This document shows, piece after piece, positions 46,376 to 55,320 of a stretch of DNA of 64,000 nt. The notes below the pieces were generated by a model. The model ran no database searches and was not told the DNA's origin. It worked only from the letters and a program-made list of their open reading frames with translations. Position 1 is the first letter of the stretch; every line of letters begins with the position of its first letter. The position numbers were made by a program, and so were the translations under genes. Source of the stretch: Legionellaceae bacterium (lineage in GTDB: Bacteria; Pseudomonadota; Gammaproteobacteria; Legionellales; Legionellaceae); assembly GCA_029213075.1 (NCBI GenBank), contig JARGPO010000052.1:1-64000 (forward strand), in the 5' to 3' direction.

Positions 46376-48949
46376 TTACTTCTTAAAGGTTAGTTTGTTG
46401 TCTTTTAGAACAACTTTAATTTCATCACCGGGCTTAAACTCTCCTTTTAAGAGAAGTTCGGCCAAAGGATTTTCTAGTTTTTGTTGAATAGTTCTTTTTA
46501 GAGGCCTTGCTCCATAAACTGGATCAAAACCATTTTCAGCTAAATACTCAATCTCATCTTGTTGAAGAATGAGTTTTATATCCTGACTATTCAAGCGTTT
46601 TTGTAAATGATTGATTTGAATACTGGCAATTGAACCAATTTGATCTTTAGATAATGAATGAAACACAACGCTTTCATCGATTCTATTGATAAATTCAGGT
46701 CTAAACTGCTGACCAACCATATCCATAACAGCATTTTTTATCTCTTCGTAACTGTTTTTTCCGCCCATTTCCTGAATAAGATTAGAACCTAAATTGGAGG
46801 TCATAACAATCACTGTGTTTCTAAAGTCAACTGTCCGTCCTTGGCCATCAGTTAATCGACCATCATCAAGCACCTGTAGTAAGATATTGAATACATCAGG
46901 ATGCGCTTTTTCAATCTCATCTAATAACAACACAGAATAAGGTCTTCTGCGTACGGCTTCAGTAATATATCCGCCTTCTTCATAACCAACATAACCAGGA
47001 GGAGCTCCAATTAGTCTAGCTACAGAATGTTTTTCCATAAACTCTGACATGTCAATTCTAACCATTGCATCTTGACTGTCAAATAAAAAATCAGCTAATG
47101 ATTTACATAACTCAGTTTTACCAACTCCTGTTGGCCCTAAGAATAGGAAGGAACCGATTGGTCGTTGTGGATCTGATAGTCCTGATCTTGACCTCCTAAT
47201 TGCATTGGCAACAGCATCAACAGCTTCATTTTGACCAATTAATCTTTTGTGCAGAGCAGTTTCCATTTGTAGTAACTTTTCTTTCTCTCCCTCAAGCATT
47301 TTAGCAACTGGAATACCAGTCCATTTAGAAACAATCTCAGCAACTTCCTCTGAGCTTACTTTGTTTCGCACTAATTTAGTTTCTGCTACCTCACCACTAG
47401 CGGCATTTTCTAATTCTTTTTCAAGAGATGGAATTACTCCATATTGTAACTCCGACATACGACCTAAATCGCCAGCTCTTTTTGCTGTTTCAAGTTCAGT
47501 TTTCGCATTTTCAAGAGATTCTTTAATATGACTAGCACCTTGCAGAGATGCTTTTTCGGAAAGCCATAACTCTGTTAGATCAGAGTGTTCTTTTTCAAGC
47601 TCGTCAATATTAGTTTGTAAGTCTTCAAGACGTTTTTTAGATGCGTCATCATTTTCTTTCTTTAATGCTTCGCGTTCTATTTTAAACTGAATTAGTCTGC
47701 GATCTAGTTTATCTAAACTTTCGGGTTTTGAATCTATTTCCATGCGTATCTGACTACCAGCTTCATCAATTAAGTCAATGGCCTTATCTGGTAGCTGTCT
47801 ATCTGATATGTAACGATGGGATAGCGTTGCGGCTGCAACAATTGCTGGATCTGTAATTTCAACACCATGATGGATTTCATAACGTTCTTTAAGACCGCGT
47901 AAGATAGCAATTGTATCTTCAACATTTGGTTCTGCAACTAGAACTTTTTGAAATCTTCTTTCAAGAGCGGCATCTTTTTCAATATATTTACGGTATTCAT
48001 CTAACGTTGTTGCGCCTATACAGTGTAATTCTCCGCGCGCAAGGGCTGGTTTTAACATATTGCCAGCATCCATAGCTCCCTCAGCCTTACCAGCCCCAAC
48101 CATTGTATGAATTTCATCAATGAATAAAATTACTTGTCCTTCTTGTTTGGAAAGATCATTCAATACAGCTTTTAATCGTTCTTCAAATTCACCACGGAAT
48201 TTGGCTCCGGCAATTAAGGCGCCCATATCAAGTGATAGTAAGCGTTTATTTTTAAGACCCTCTGGTACTTCATTATTTATTATTCTGCTCGCCAGTCCTT
48301 CAACAATGGCTGTTTTACCAACGCCTGGTTCACCAATTAAAACAGGATTATTTTTTGTTCTTCTTTGTAGAACTTGAATTGTTCTTCTAATTTCATCATC
48401 ACGACCAATAACTGGATCTAATTTGCCAAGTTCTGCTTGTTCAGTTAAATCTTGAGTGTATTTCTCTAATGCCTGTCGTTGTTCTTCAGCGTTAGGATCT
48501 TTAACTCTCTCGCCTTTGCGCAGGTCATCGATAGCTTTCGTTATTGCTTTAATGTCAACGCTCGCTTTTTTAAAAATCTTAGCAAGGCTACCATTTTCAT
48601 TAATTGCCGCAATTATAAATAGTTCACTAGATATAAAGTCATCTTTTCTTTCTTGAGCAATTTTATCTGTTAGGTTTAGAGTACGGTTCAAACTATTAGA
48701 TATATGTATTTCCCCGCCAGCCCCTGATACTTTAGGCATATTTTCTATTGCTTGACTTAGTAAAACACAAAGCTCAGGTACGTTTGCTCCAGACTTTGTT
48801 AATAATGGACGACAAGTTCCGCCTTCTTGGTCTAGTAAGGCCTTCATTAGGTGCTCAGGCTCAATAAAGCTGCTCTCATTTCCTATTGCTAAAGACTGAG
48901 CATCGGCAATAGCCATTTGAAATTTTGATGTTAGTTTATCCATTCTCAT
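46376..48949 (-). CDS. clpB: Disaggregase ClpB
   Basis: Hsp100 chaperone that rescues aggregated proteins with DnaK. N-domain ([21 protein letters not shown]), first AAA+ with GEPGVGKTA and [11 protein letters not shown], the middle coiled coil (about 400-530), and second AAA+ with GPTGVGKTE and [10 protein letters not shown]. From the ATG at 48949, with GGAG about eight bases upstream, it has 857 residues, the same as E. coli ClpB; a GTG at 48964 would add five foreign residues. Confidence 0.97.
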   Translation of the reverse strand: MRMDKLTSKFQMAIADAQSLAIGNESSFIEPEHLMKALLDQEGGTCRPLLTKSGANVPELCVLLSQAIENMPKVSGAGGEIHISNSLNRTLNLTDKIAQERKDDFISSELFIIAAINENGSLAKIFKKASVDIKAITKAIDDLRKGERVKDPNAEEQRQALEKYTQDLTEQAELGKLDPVIGRDDEIRRTIQVLQRRTKNNPVLIGEPGVGKTAIVEGLASRIINNEVPEGLKNKRLLSLDMGALIAGAKFRGEFEERLKAVLNDLSKQEGQVILFIDEIHTMVGAGKAEGAMDAGNMLKPALARGELHCIGATTLDEYRKYIEKDAALERRFQKVLVAEPNVEDTIAILRGLKERYEIHHGVEITDPAIVAAATLSHRYISDRQLPDKAIDLIDEAGSQIRMEIDSKPESLDKLDRRLIQFKIEREALKKENDDASKKRLEDLQTNIDELEKEHSDLTELWLSEKASLQGASHIKESLENAKTELETAKRAGDLGRMSELQYGVIPSLEKELENAASGEVAETKLVRNKVSSEEVAEIVSKWTGIPVAKMLEGEKEKLLQMETALHKRLIGQNEAVDAVANAIRRSRSGLSDPQRPIGSFLFLGPTGVGKTELCKSLADFLFDSQDAMVRIDMSEFMEKHSVARLIGAPPGYVGYEEGGYITEAVRRRPYSVLLLDEIEKAHPDVFNILLQVLDDGRLTDGQGRTVDFRNTVIVMTSNLGSNLIQEMGGKNSYEEIKNAVMDMVGQQFRPEFINRIDESVVFHSLSKDQIGSIASIQINHLQKRLNSQDIKLILQQDEIEYLAENGFDPVYGARPLKRTIQQKLENPLAELLLKGEFKPGDEIKVVLKDNKLTFKK

Positions 48950-49031
48950 TTTGTCATCTCCCACATGGCTTTTAATAATAATACATATGAAGTAAGATGG
49001 GGTTAGTTCTTACTAAATTCAAGTAAATATA

Positions 49032-49997
49032 ATGAATCAACAATCAGCTAGTGATACGAGTAATCCACAAGAGATAATAAATCAAATAGTTCTTGAGCAC
49101 TTTAAAGAGCAAAATCGCAAGCGTCGCTGGCGATGGGTGAGGCGTATTCTCGTTACTTTGGTAATTATATTCTTAGTCGTAGCCTTTAATTATGGTCGTG
49201 TAGAAGATACAGCCACCAAAAATAAACCACACGTTGGAATAATAGATATTAAAGGTGAAATTAATAGTAGTCAGGTTGTTAGTTCTGATTCTTTAATGAA
49301 AAGTTTAACTAGTGCATATGAAAGCAAAGGTTTAAAAGCTTTGATTTTGCGTATTGATAGCCCTGGTGGTAGCCCCGTTCAGGCCGATTATATGTTTAAC
49401 GCTTTGCGCTACTTTCGAGATAAATATCCTGACGTTAAGACATACTCTGTTTGCGTGGATATGTGCGCATCTGCAGCATACTACGTGGCTAGCGCTGCTG
49501 ATGAGATTTATGCAAATCCTTCTAGTTTAGTTGGCTCAATTGGTGTTGTTTATAATGGTTTTGGTTTTGTTGAAGCAATGGAGAAGCTTGGGGTTAGTCG
49601 TCGTCTTAAAACATCTGGTAGTAACAAAGGTTTTATGGATCAATTCTCACCTGTAAAACTTGAACAAGAGAAAGATTTGATGGTTATGCTAGATCTGATT
49701 CATAATCAATTTATTAAGCAAGTAAAACTAGGCCGAGGTTCTAGACTTAAAATAAATGATGAAACATTCTCAGGCTTAATCTGGACCGGTGAACAAGCGA
49801 GGGAAATGGGGCTTATTGACGGTTTTGCTAGTAGTGGCCAATTAGCTAGAGATATTATTAAAATCGAATCATTAGTTGATTATACTGAAAAACATAGCGT
49901 GATTGATCAGTTTGCCGATAAATTAGGTTCATCAATTGTTCATCAGTTGCCACAGGCAATTGGAATTAAACAAGGAATTAAAGAACTACATGGTTGA
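49032..49997 (+). CDS. sppA: Signal peptide peptidase SppA (S49 family)
   Basis: Membrane-bound serine protease that degrades cleaved signal peptides. One N-terminal membrane segment (about 37-54) follows a polar start; the catalytic dyad is S147 (MCASAAYYVASAADEIYANP) and K199 (SGSNKGFMDQF). It has 321 residues, the short 36-kDa form. The end overlaps nnr by 8 bases. Confidence 0.93.
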   Translation: MNQQSASDTSNPQEIINQIVLEHFKEQNRKRRWRWVRRILVTLVIIFLVVAFNYGRVEDTATKNKPHVGIIDIKGEINSSQVVSSDSLMKSLTSAYESKGLKALILRIDSPGGSPVQADYMFNALRYFRDKYPDVKTYSVCVDMCASAAYYVASAADEIYANPSSLVGSIGVVYNGFGFVEAMEKLGVSRRLKTSGSNKGFMDQFSPVKLEQEKDLMVMLDLIHNQFIKQVKLGRGSRLKINDETFSGLIWTGEQAREMGLIDGFASSGQLARDIIKIESLVDYTEKHSVIDQFADKLGSSIVHQLPQAIGIKQGIKELHG

Positions 49998-50826
49998 AGT
50001 TGCTGATATTTCAATAGATGAGGTAGTTAGGTGGTTAGAACCAAGGCCTGATAATTCTCATAAAGGTATGTTTGGAAATGTTTTGGTCATAGGTGGTGAC
50101 TTTGGTATGCCTGGTTCTGTTCGGCTGGTCGCTGAAGGTGCTCTTCGTGTCGGTGCTGGGGTTGTGACGGTCGTGACAAGACCAGAACATGTTAGCGCTG
50201 TGGTGAGTGGTCGACCTGAGATTATGTGTTATGGTTTAGATGAGTCTTTTTCTATTCTAGACACTCTTATTAAAAGAGCAACGGTAGTTGTTATTGGCCC
50301 TGGTCTCGGTCAGGGAGATTGGTCAGTTAAATTATTTAATAAGATAATCAAATTATCTTTGCCAATGTTAATTGATGCCGATGCTCTTAACTTACTTGCT
50401 AAGATGGGAGATTCATCTGTAGATTTGTCAAATTGTATTTTAACCCCTCATCCAGGTGAGGCAGCTCGCCTTCTTGGGATATCAACGTCCAACATTCAAG
50501 AATTTCGCGAAAAATCAGTTTTGCAGATACAAGACAAATATTCTGCAACTGTTGTTTTAAAAGGTTCTAAAAGTTTAGTTTGCTCATCTCAAAACTTAAT
50601 TAACAAATGTATAGATGGAAATGCCGGAATGTCTAGTGCTGGAATGGGTGATTTGTTGAGCGGTGTTATTATAGGATTATTAGCTCAGGGATTATCAGCT
50701 GATAGAGCAGCACAGGCCGGTGTGGTTTTGCATGCTGTTGCTGCTGATATCGCAATAAAAAATACAAGTGTGAGGGGACTTCTAGCAAGTGATTTACTTA
50801 CAGAGATTGTGCACCTGATAGATTAG
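49990..50826 (+). CDS. ADP/ATP-dependent NAD(P)H-hydrate dehydratase
   Basis: Repairs hydrated NADH/NADPH. Ribokinase-like fold with GNVLVIGGDFGMPGSVRLVAEGALRVGAGVVTV, VIGPGLGQ, LIDADALNLL, LTPHPGEAARLL and GNAGMSSAGMGDLLSGVI. Only the dehydratase domain is present; the epimerase domain fused in E. coli Nnr is missing. I chose the ATG at 49990 overlapping sppA; the frame continues upstream to 49936 inside sppA. It has 278 residues. It converges on the UspA-like gene with 7 bases between. Confidence 0.92.
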   Translation: MVEVADISIDEVVRWLEPRPDNSHKGMFGNVLVIGGDFGMPGSVRLVAEGALRVGAGVVTVVTRPEHVSAVVSGRPEIMCYGLDESFSILDTLIKRATVVVIGPGLGQGDWSVKLFNKIIKLSLPMLIDADALNLLAKMGDSSVDLSNCILTPHPGEAARLLGISTSNIQEFREKSVLQIQDKYSATVVLKGSKSLVCSSQNLINKCIDGNAGMSSAGMGDLLSGVIIGLLAQGLSADRAAQAGVVLHAVAADIAIKNTSVRGLLASDLLTEIVHLID

Positions 50827-50833
50827 TATTTTT

Positions 50834-51265
50834 TTATTTGAGTGAGTTAATAGTTAATACATCACACGGGGCATCATTTACTACTAAATGGGCTGTGCTT
50901 TCCAAGAACTCAGGCAGGTTATTTTGAGAGCGATGGCCAATAACAACTAGATTGCATTCTAATTCTTGAACTTTATCAACAACATGCTGTTTGATTGATC
51001 CAATTTCAACAAATTGACTCTCAACAGGTATGTTTAGGGATTCACCTATCATTTTTAATATTGAAATTGCATTTTCTTTCGCGTCGCTGGGATTATAAAT
51101 TTCAGTAAAACCAAGCCCTTGAGCTATTTGTAGAGATGTTGGTGGCTCAATAATATGCATTATATATAGTCTTGCCTGTAGTTTGTTAGCAAGATTTGCA
51201 GCTTGCTCACACATGTAGAAGTGATCTTTGGCTAGATCTGTAGCATGAAGAATATTTTTATACAT
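50834..51265 (-). CDS. UspA-like universal stress protein
   Basis: A 143-residue single-domain universal stress protein. It starts YKNILHATDLAKDH, with MHIIEPP at strand 2 and LVVIGHRSQNN near the C-terminus. The ATP-binding G-2x-G-9x-G(S/T) pattern is not complete (GHRSQNNLPEFLEST lacks the second glycine), which resembles the non-ATP-binding UspA subgroup. Single gene with its own promoter region upstream. Confidence 0.88.
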   Translation of the reverse strand: MYKNILHATDLAKDHFYMCEQAANLANKLQARLYIMHIIEPPTSLQIAQGLGFTEIYNPSDAKENAISILKMIGESLNIPVESQFVEIGSIKQHVVDKVQELECNLVVIGHRSQNNLPEFLESTAHLVVNDAPCDVLTINSLK

Positions 51266-51339
51266 GATATTTCCATATTGGTTCCTTTCTATTAGTGTAG
51301 TTGATTATTTTTAAATGAGAAGTATATAATTTAAGTAAT

Positions 51340-51876
51340 CTATTTATTCTCTAGATTAATAATCGTAGAGTTTGAAGGAGATCTATATCTTTTCCAATTA
51401 AACAAATCGCTATCTAATACTTGCTGTGAGGAGGAAGTGTCGTCTGTAATTATCTTTCCACATGGTAGAGTTATCTTTGGTAGTATCTCTAAAAGAGGGA
51501 TTAAAACAAAATCTCGCTTTAACATTTGAGGGTGGGGAATAATTAGGTTTGGAGTTGATAATTTTTTATTACCATATAGTAATATATCTACATCAATAGT
51601 TCTTGCCCCCCATCTTTTCTTGCTGACACGACCTTGTTTTTTTTCTATGTTCTTACAGTATTTTAGTAACTCATGCGCTGGTAGCGTTGTATTTATTTCA
51701 ATAACGAGGTTGTAGAACATGGGTTGTGATTTCACACCAACAGGTGGATTAAAATAGAGGCTAGATATTTTTGATATTCTCGTGTTTTTTACTCTACGTA
51801 GATTATCAATAGCAATTTGTAATTGCCGTTTGGGGGACTTAAGATTACTCCCTAAGGATAGATAACAAGTTGGCAA
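51340..51876 (-). CDS. folK: 2-amino-4-hydroxy-6-hydroxymethyldihydropteridine pyrophosphokinase
   Basis: HPPK, which pyrophosphorylates 6-hydroxymethyldihydropterin before the folP step. YLSLGSNL opens the protein; FNPPVG, MFYNLVIEINT and RWGARTIDVDILLYG are the family motifs, and IIPHPQMLKRDFVLIPLLEI closes it. It has 178 residues. It follows pcnB by 20 bases, the usual gammaproteobacterial order. It shows that a canonical folate pathway exists besides the folA/folP-like genes at 39.7-41 kb. Confidence 0.94.
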   Translation of the reverse strand: MPTCYLSLGSNLKSPKRQLQIAIDNLRRVKNTRISKISSLYFNPPVGVKSQPMFYNLVIEINTTLPAHELLKYCKNIEKKQGRVSKKRWGARTIDVDILLYGNKKLSTPNLIIPHPQMLKRDFVLIPLLEILPKITLPCGKIITDDTSSSQQVLDSDLFNWKRYRSPSNSTIINLENK

Positions 51877-51896
51877 TTTTATATTTCCTAATAGTA

Positions 51897-53180
51897 TTAT
51901 CGTTTTGAAAATTCTAGCGACATTTTTTCCTGAGTTTTACTATCGACATCTTGAAAGGTGGTCCACCAGTTAGCAAGATCCATTGACTCGTCTCCAGCTA
52001 GTGCGCGTAATGCAAGAAAATCATAAGCTGCTCTAAATCTTGGGTGGCGCAGTAAATTTTGTGCTCTTTTACCAGCCCGTTTTGGAAATCTGTATTGCAA
52101 CATCCATATCTCACGAATAATCTGTGTATGACGTTTTGGAATTGTAATAACTTTATTTTGCTCGATAATAACTTCACTCATAGCTTGCTCAATAGCTGGA
52201 AGAGGGTCGATGTCTTGCTCGCGTAATTCATCTATTTTATCAAGCAAAGGGAACCATAATAAAATGGCATAAATAAATGCAGGTGTTACAGGTTTACCCT
52301 CTTTGATTCTCGCATCAGTGCTTTCAAGTGCAAGTATTATCAGGGCATTAACTGGGTGTTTGGAATCTAGTAATTTTGATGTTTGTGGATATAAGTATTT
52401 AAATAAACCATACTCTATAAGTAATTTTTGAACGGACTCTCCAACACCACACTGATATAGCTTTATCATTTCGTCAAATAATCTTGAGTTAGAAACATGC
52501 TCTATTAGATGATTTAATTCAAAGATTGGTTTTGCTGTTTCTTCAGCAATAGTAAAGTTTAGTTTTGCACTAAACCGAATAGCTCTTAACATTCGGACTG
52601 GATCTTCTTGGTATCGAGAAGATGGGTTGCCTATAATTCTAATTAGTTTTAAATCTATGTCTTTAAACCCACCAGTGAAGTCTATTATTGAGCCGTCATC
52701 TATATTGTAATAAAGAGAGTTGATGGTAAAGTCACGTCGCCAAGCGTCATCCTCTAAAGTTCCGTAGACATTATCCTGCATTAACATTCCGCGCTCATTA
52801 GTATGATCGTTGGTGTTGGTTGTATGATCACTTCTAAATGTTGCAACTTCGATTATTTCACGATGGTAAAGAATATGAGCGAGTTTAAATCTACGGCCGA
52901 TTATTCGTGCATTCCTAAATAAACTACGAATTTGTGTCGGCTTTGCATCTGTTGCAACATCAAAATCTTTAGGTATTTTCCTAATTAATAAATCCCGAAC
53001 ACTGCCACCAACTAAGTAGCCTTTGTAGCCAGAGCTATTTAGTCTATTTAGTACCTTCAGGGCATTAACATTGATGTCAGTTTTAGACACATGATGATCG
53101 CTGCGAGGTATAATGTATTTGGTGTCAATTATATTCTTACTAACTTTTGATTTACGTAAGATTTTTTTTATAATACTTAT
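51897..53180 (-). CDS. pcnB: Poly(A) polymerase I with a non-AUG start
   Basis: Adds poly(A) tails that mark RNA for decay. Nucleotidyltransferase motif GYLVGGSVRDLL followed by KDFDVATDA, then EDPVRMLRAIRFSAKL and the RNA-binding C-terminus. The first standard start is GTG 53090, but the frame stays open upstream and encodes a family-like N-terminus (KKILRKSKVSK...YIIPRSDHHVSKTDI). It is closed by a TAA at about 53195-53193. The only candidates in between are ATC 53183, ATA 53180 and ATT 53174, with AAGGA at 53194-53190. E. coli pcnB is known to start at AUU. I give ATA 53180 for spacing, but ATT is equally plausible. Confidence 0.88.
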   Translation of the reverse strand: MSIIKKILRKSKVSKNIIDTKYIIPRSDHHVSKTDINVNALKVLNRLNSSGYKGYLVGGSVRDLLIRKIPKDFDVATDAKPTQIRSLFRNARIIGRRFKLAHILYHREIIEVATFRSDHTTNTNDHTNERGMLMQDNVYGTLEDDAWRRDFTINSLYYNIDDGSIIDFTGGFKDIDLKLIRIIGNPSSRYQEDPVRMLRAIRFSAKLNFTIAEETAKPIFELNHLIEHVSNSRLFDEMIKLYQCGVGESVQKLLIEYGLFKYLYPQTSKLLDSKHPVNALIILALESTDARIKEGKPVTPAFIYAILLWFPLLDKIDELREQDIDPLPAIEQAMSEVIIEQNKVITIPKRHTQIIREIWMLQYRFPKRAGKRAQNLLRHPRFRAAYDFLALRALAGDESMDLANWWTTFQDVDSKTQEKMSLEFSKR

Positions 53181-53223
53181 GATAGTATTTCCTTAAAATA
53201 AGTAGATCTAATTGTATATTGAT

Positions 53224-53253
53224 ATTATAACATAGCCATAAAACTAAAGTGAA
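53224..53253 (-). promoter_or_regulatory. Likely pcnB promoter
   Basis: On the minus strand TTCACT (53253-53248), an 18-base spacer and a perfect TATAAT (53229-53224), about 44-50 bases before the proposed pcnB starts. A MITE begins five bases upstream of the -35 (53259). Confidence 0.5.
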
Positions 53254-53258
53254 TAGTA

Positions 53259-53418
53259 GGGTCTGTTGACAATTGGTGCCACGGCCAAAAACCATGCTAA
53301 TTTGCCCAGATTTCAGCTTGAGTTCGTTAAATAGAGCTGGCTATTCGCCTCACTCAAGTTAAAATTTGTGCTAAATTAGCCTGATTTTTGACTCGCGCAC
53401 CCAATTGTCAACAGAACC
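53259..53418. mobile_element. Full-length 160-bp MITE, left of terC
   Basis: Ends GGGTCTGTTGACAATTGG and CCAATTGTCAACAGAACC, flanked by TA on each side. Beyond the 18-bp ends the halves form a long imperfect palindrome of about 70 bp per arm around ATAGAGCTGGCTAT. It carries no reading frame of note. The copy at 54236-54395 is its reverse complement with about five differences. It fills most of the 340-base gap between pcnB and terC. Confidence 0.88.
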
Positions 53419-53519
53419 TAGTAACTAAACCTTAAATTTACAATAATTCTTGTAATCTCATAAAAAAACCACTAGCTTAATTAATAATACAAATCAGATT
53501 CTAAATCTTGGAGATATTG

Positions 53520-54236
53520 ATGGATTTATTTCATATTGGCTTAAGTATCCTTACTTTAACAATATTAGAAATCATACTTGGAATTGATAATTTAGTGTTT
53601 CTAGCAATTCTTACAGAAAAACTCCCTAAGAAAGATCGTCAAAAAGCTCGATACTGGGGGTTGAGCTTTGCATGGGTTACTAGGTTAATGTTGCTTGCAT
53701 CGGCAATTTGGATAGTGCACCTAAGTAATCCTCTAGTAACTATATCCGATTTTGATTTTTCAATCCGTGATTTGTTTTTATTGGCAGGGGGTGTCTTTTT
53801 AATAATGAAAGCCACACAAGAAATTAGTTACGAACTAGTTGAAAAACAAATCCAGACCAAAAAAACTCCTAGCGTAGCTAATGCTCTACGGATGGTTGTC
53901 CTACAAGTTGCTGTAATGGATATTATTTTTTCTCTTGATAGTGTATTAACTGCAATTGGACTTACTGATATATTTTGGGTTATGGCAGTAGCTATTACTA
54001 TTGCGATTTTAGTAATGATTTATTCAAGTGATACAGTTGGAGTATTTATAGAGAAAAATCCAACTATTAAAATGTTGGCGCTGTGCTTTCTAATACTTAT
54101 TGGTACAATGCTTATAGCGGATGGTTTTCACTTCCATATTCCAAGAGGATATCTGTACTTTTCAATGATTTTTGCATTAAGTATAGAAACTCTTAATATG
54201 CTGAAAAGACGCAGAAAAAAAAGAAAAATTAGTTAG
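53520..54236 (+). CDS. TerC-family integral membrane protein
   Basis: A 238-residue inner-membrane protein with about seven helices, of the TerC/Alx family (several members export or handle manganese). LEIILGIDNLVFLAILTEKLP, near the N-terminus, and DIIFSLDSVLTAIGLTD, in the middle, carry the conserved intramembrane aspartates and asparagine. The ATG at 53520 has GGAG six bases upstream; a TTG at 53508 is less likely. The TAG stop is made of the TA flank plus the first G of the MITE at 54236. Mirror-image MITEs lie on both sides. Confidence 0.9.
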   Translation: MDLFHIGLSILTLTILEIILGIDNLVFLAILTEKLPKKDRQKARYWGLSFAWVTRLMLLASAIWIVHLSNPLVTISDFDFSIRDLFLLAGGVFLIMKATQEISYELVEKQIQTKKTPSVANALRMVVLQVAVMDIIFSLDSVLTAIGLTDIFWVMAVAITIAILVMIYSSDTVGVFIEKNPTIKMLALCFLILIGTMLIADGFHFHIPRGYLYFSMIFALSIETLNMLKRRRKKRKIS

Positions 54237-54395
54237 GGTCTGTTGACAATTGGGTGCGCGAGTCAAAAATCAGGCTAATTTAGCACAAATTTTAACTTGA
54301 GTGAGGCGAATAGCCAGCTCTATTTAACGAACTCAAGCTGAAATTTGGGCAAATTAGCATGTTTTTTGGCCGTGGAACCAATTGTGAACAGACCC
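54236..54395. mobile_element. Full-length 160-bp MITE, right of terC (inverted)
   Basis: Same length as the copy at 53259 and its near-exact reverse complement. Ends GGGTCTGTTGACAATTGG and CCAATTGTGAACAGACCC, flanked by TA (54234-54235 and 54396-54397). Removing element plus one TA would rejoin AGT-TAA-GTT, restoring a TAA stop for terC. The two copies bracket an 817-bp segment that could in principle invert by recombination. Confidence 0.88.
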
Positions 54396-54419
54396 TAAGT
54401 TGCTTAGGAATATAAATTA

Positions 54420-54839
54420 ATGTTAATCGTAAAATCTTTTCATATTATAGCTATGGTCGCGTGGTTTGCGGGTCTTTTTTATTTACCAAGACTTTTTGTC
54501 TATCACGCTGATGCAATGGATAAAATAAGTATTGATAGGTTCAAAATCATGGAATACAGATTATTTTATGCAATAATGACCCCAGCCGCTATTGTGACAG
54601 TTGTATTGGGTGTCTGGCTTATATCCTATAATACTAGCTATTATTTACATGCAGGCTGGATGCATTTTAAAATACTGTTAGTTATTCTCTTAATTACTTA
54701 TCACATCATTTGTGGAATAATTGTTAAGAGATTCAAAACAGAAAACAACCAGCTTACAAGTAAGTTTTATAGGTTTTTTAACGAAGCACCGACATTACTG
54801 TTATTAGGTATAGTATTATTGGTAGTTCTTAAACCTTAA
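54420..54839 (+). CDS. hemJ: Protoporphyrinogen IX oxidase HemJ
   Basis: Membrane enzyme of haem synthesis (UPF0093/HemJ). Four membrane helices in 139 residues; the conserved histidine in IVKSFHIIAMVAWFAGLFYLPRLFVYH, GWMHFKILLV and the final RFFNEAPTLLLLGIVLLVVLKP are diagnostic. It lies 24 bases after the MITE and converges on the rubredoxin gene. Confidence 0.93.
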   Translation: MLIVKSFHIIAMVAWFAGLFYLPRLFVYHADAMDKISIDRFKIMEYRLFYAIMTPAAIVTVVLGVWLISYNTSYYLHAGWMHFKILLVILLITYHIICGIIVKRFKTENNQLTSKFYRFFNEAPTLLLLGIVLLVVLKP

Positions 54840-54861
54840 AAGTTAGCAATTTTGATTTTGA

Positions 54862-55035
54862 TTAAACTTCAACCATTTCAAAGTCTTCTTTTGCTGCTCC
54901 GCAATCAGGACAGAACCAATTTTCAGGGATATCTTCCCACAAAGTGCCTGCTGTAATTCCATCTTCCGGCCAGCCAAGAGATTCATCATAAATAAACCCA
55001 CAAATTACACACATAAACTTTTTGTATTGTTGCAT
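54862..55035 (-). CDS. Rubredoxin
   Basis: A 57-residue iron protein for one-electron transfer. The two cysteine knuckles are C9-V-I-C12-G and C42-P-D-C45-G, with the aromatic FIYDES, GWPEDGI and the WFCPDCG core. It is complete from ATG at 55035, with AGGTA before it, to TAA at 54862. Partner unknown; rubredoxins serve alkane hydroxylases, oxygen-scavenging flavoproteins and other oxidoreductases, none of which is adjacent. Confidence 0.95.
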   Translation of the reverse strand: MQQYKKFMCVICGFIYDESLGWPEDGITAGTLWEDIPENWFCPDCGAAKEDFEMVEV

Positions 55036-55223
55036 TTAAAATACCTGTTAATATAAAAAGCGTTAATTTACCAGAGTTGCTGCAGATGTAAAGAAAATAT
55101 ATATAAATTATTGCTATTAACTAGCAATTTTCTTTGAAATTGTGCAGACTAAGAAACTGATTAGTCGTTAGTAGAATGAATATTAGTTGAAATTCACGAT
55201 TTGAATTTTAACAATAAGTATTA

Positions 55224-55289
55224 GGGGCTGTTGATAATTGGTGCTACGGCCAAAAACCATGCTAATTTGCCCCAATTGTCAACATACCC
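55224..55289. mobile_element. Internally deleted MITE (66 bp) upstream of mip
   Basis: Ends GGGGCTGTTGATAATTGG and CCAATTGTCAACATACCC, flanked by TA. The left 48 bases match the copy at 53259 (GCTACGGCCAAAAACCATGC), then jump directly to the right end, so the middle has been lost. It lies 31 bases upstream of the mip ATG and may be part of the mip leader. Confidence 0.8.
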
Positions 55290-55320
55290 TAAGTGGATTG
55301 AAAATATAAGGGGATTAACT

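Noticed and set aside
53090-53092. GTG as the start of pcnB
   Set aside because: The reading upstream of it continues with family-like sequence and a well-placed AAGGA, so translation probably starts earlier; kept as an alternative.
55231-55320. Upstream extension of the mip frame to a TTG, giving 264 residues
   Set aside because: The added residues are encoded by the MITE and lack a ribosome site; ATG 55321 has AAGGGG upstream and begins a proper signal peptide.
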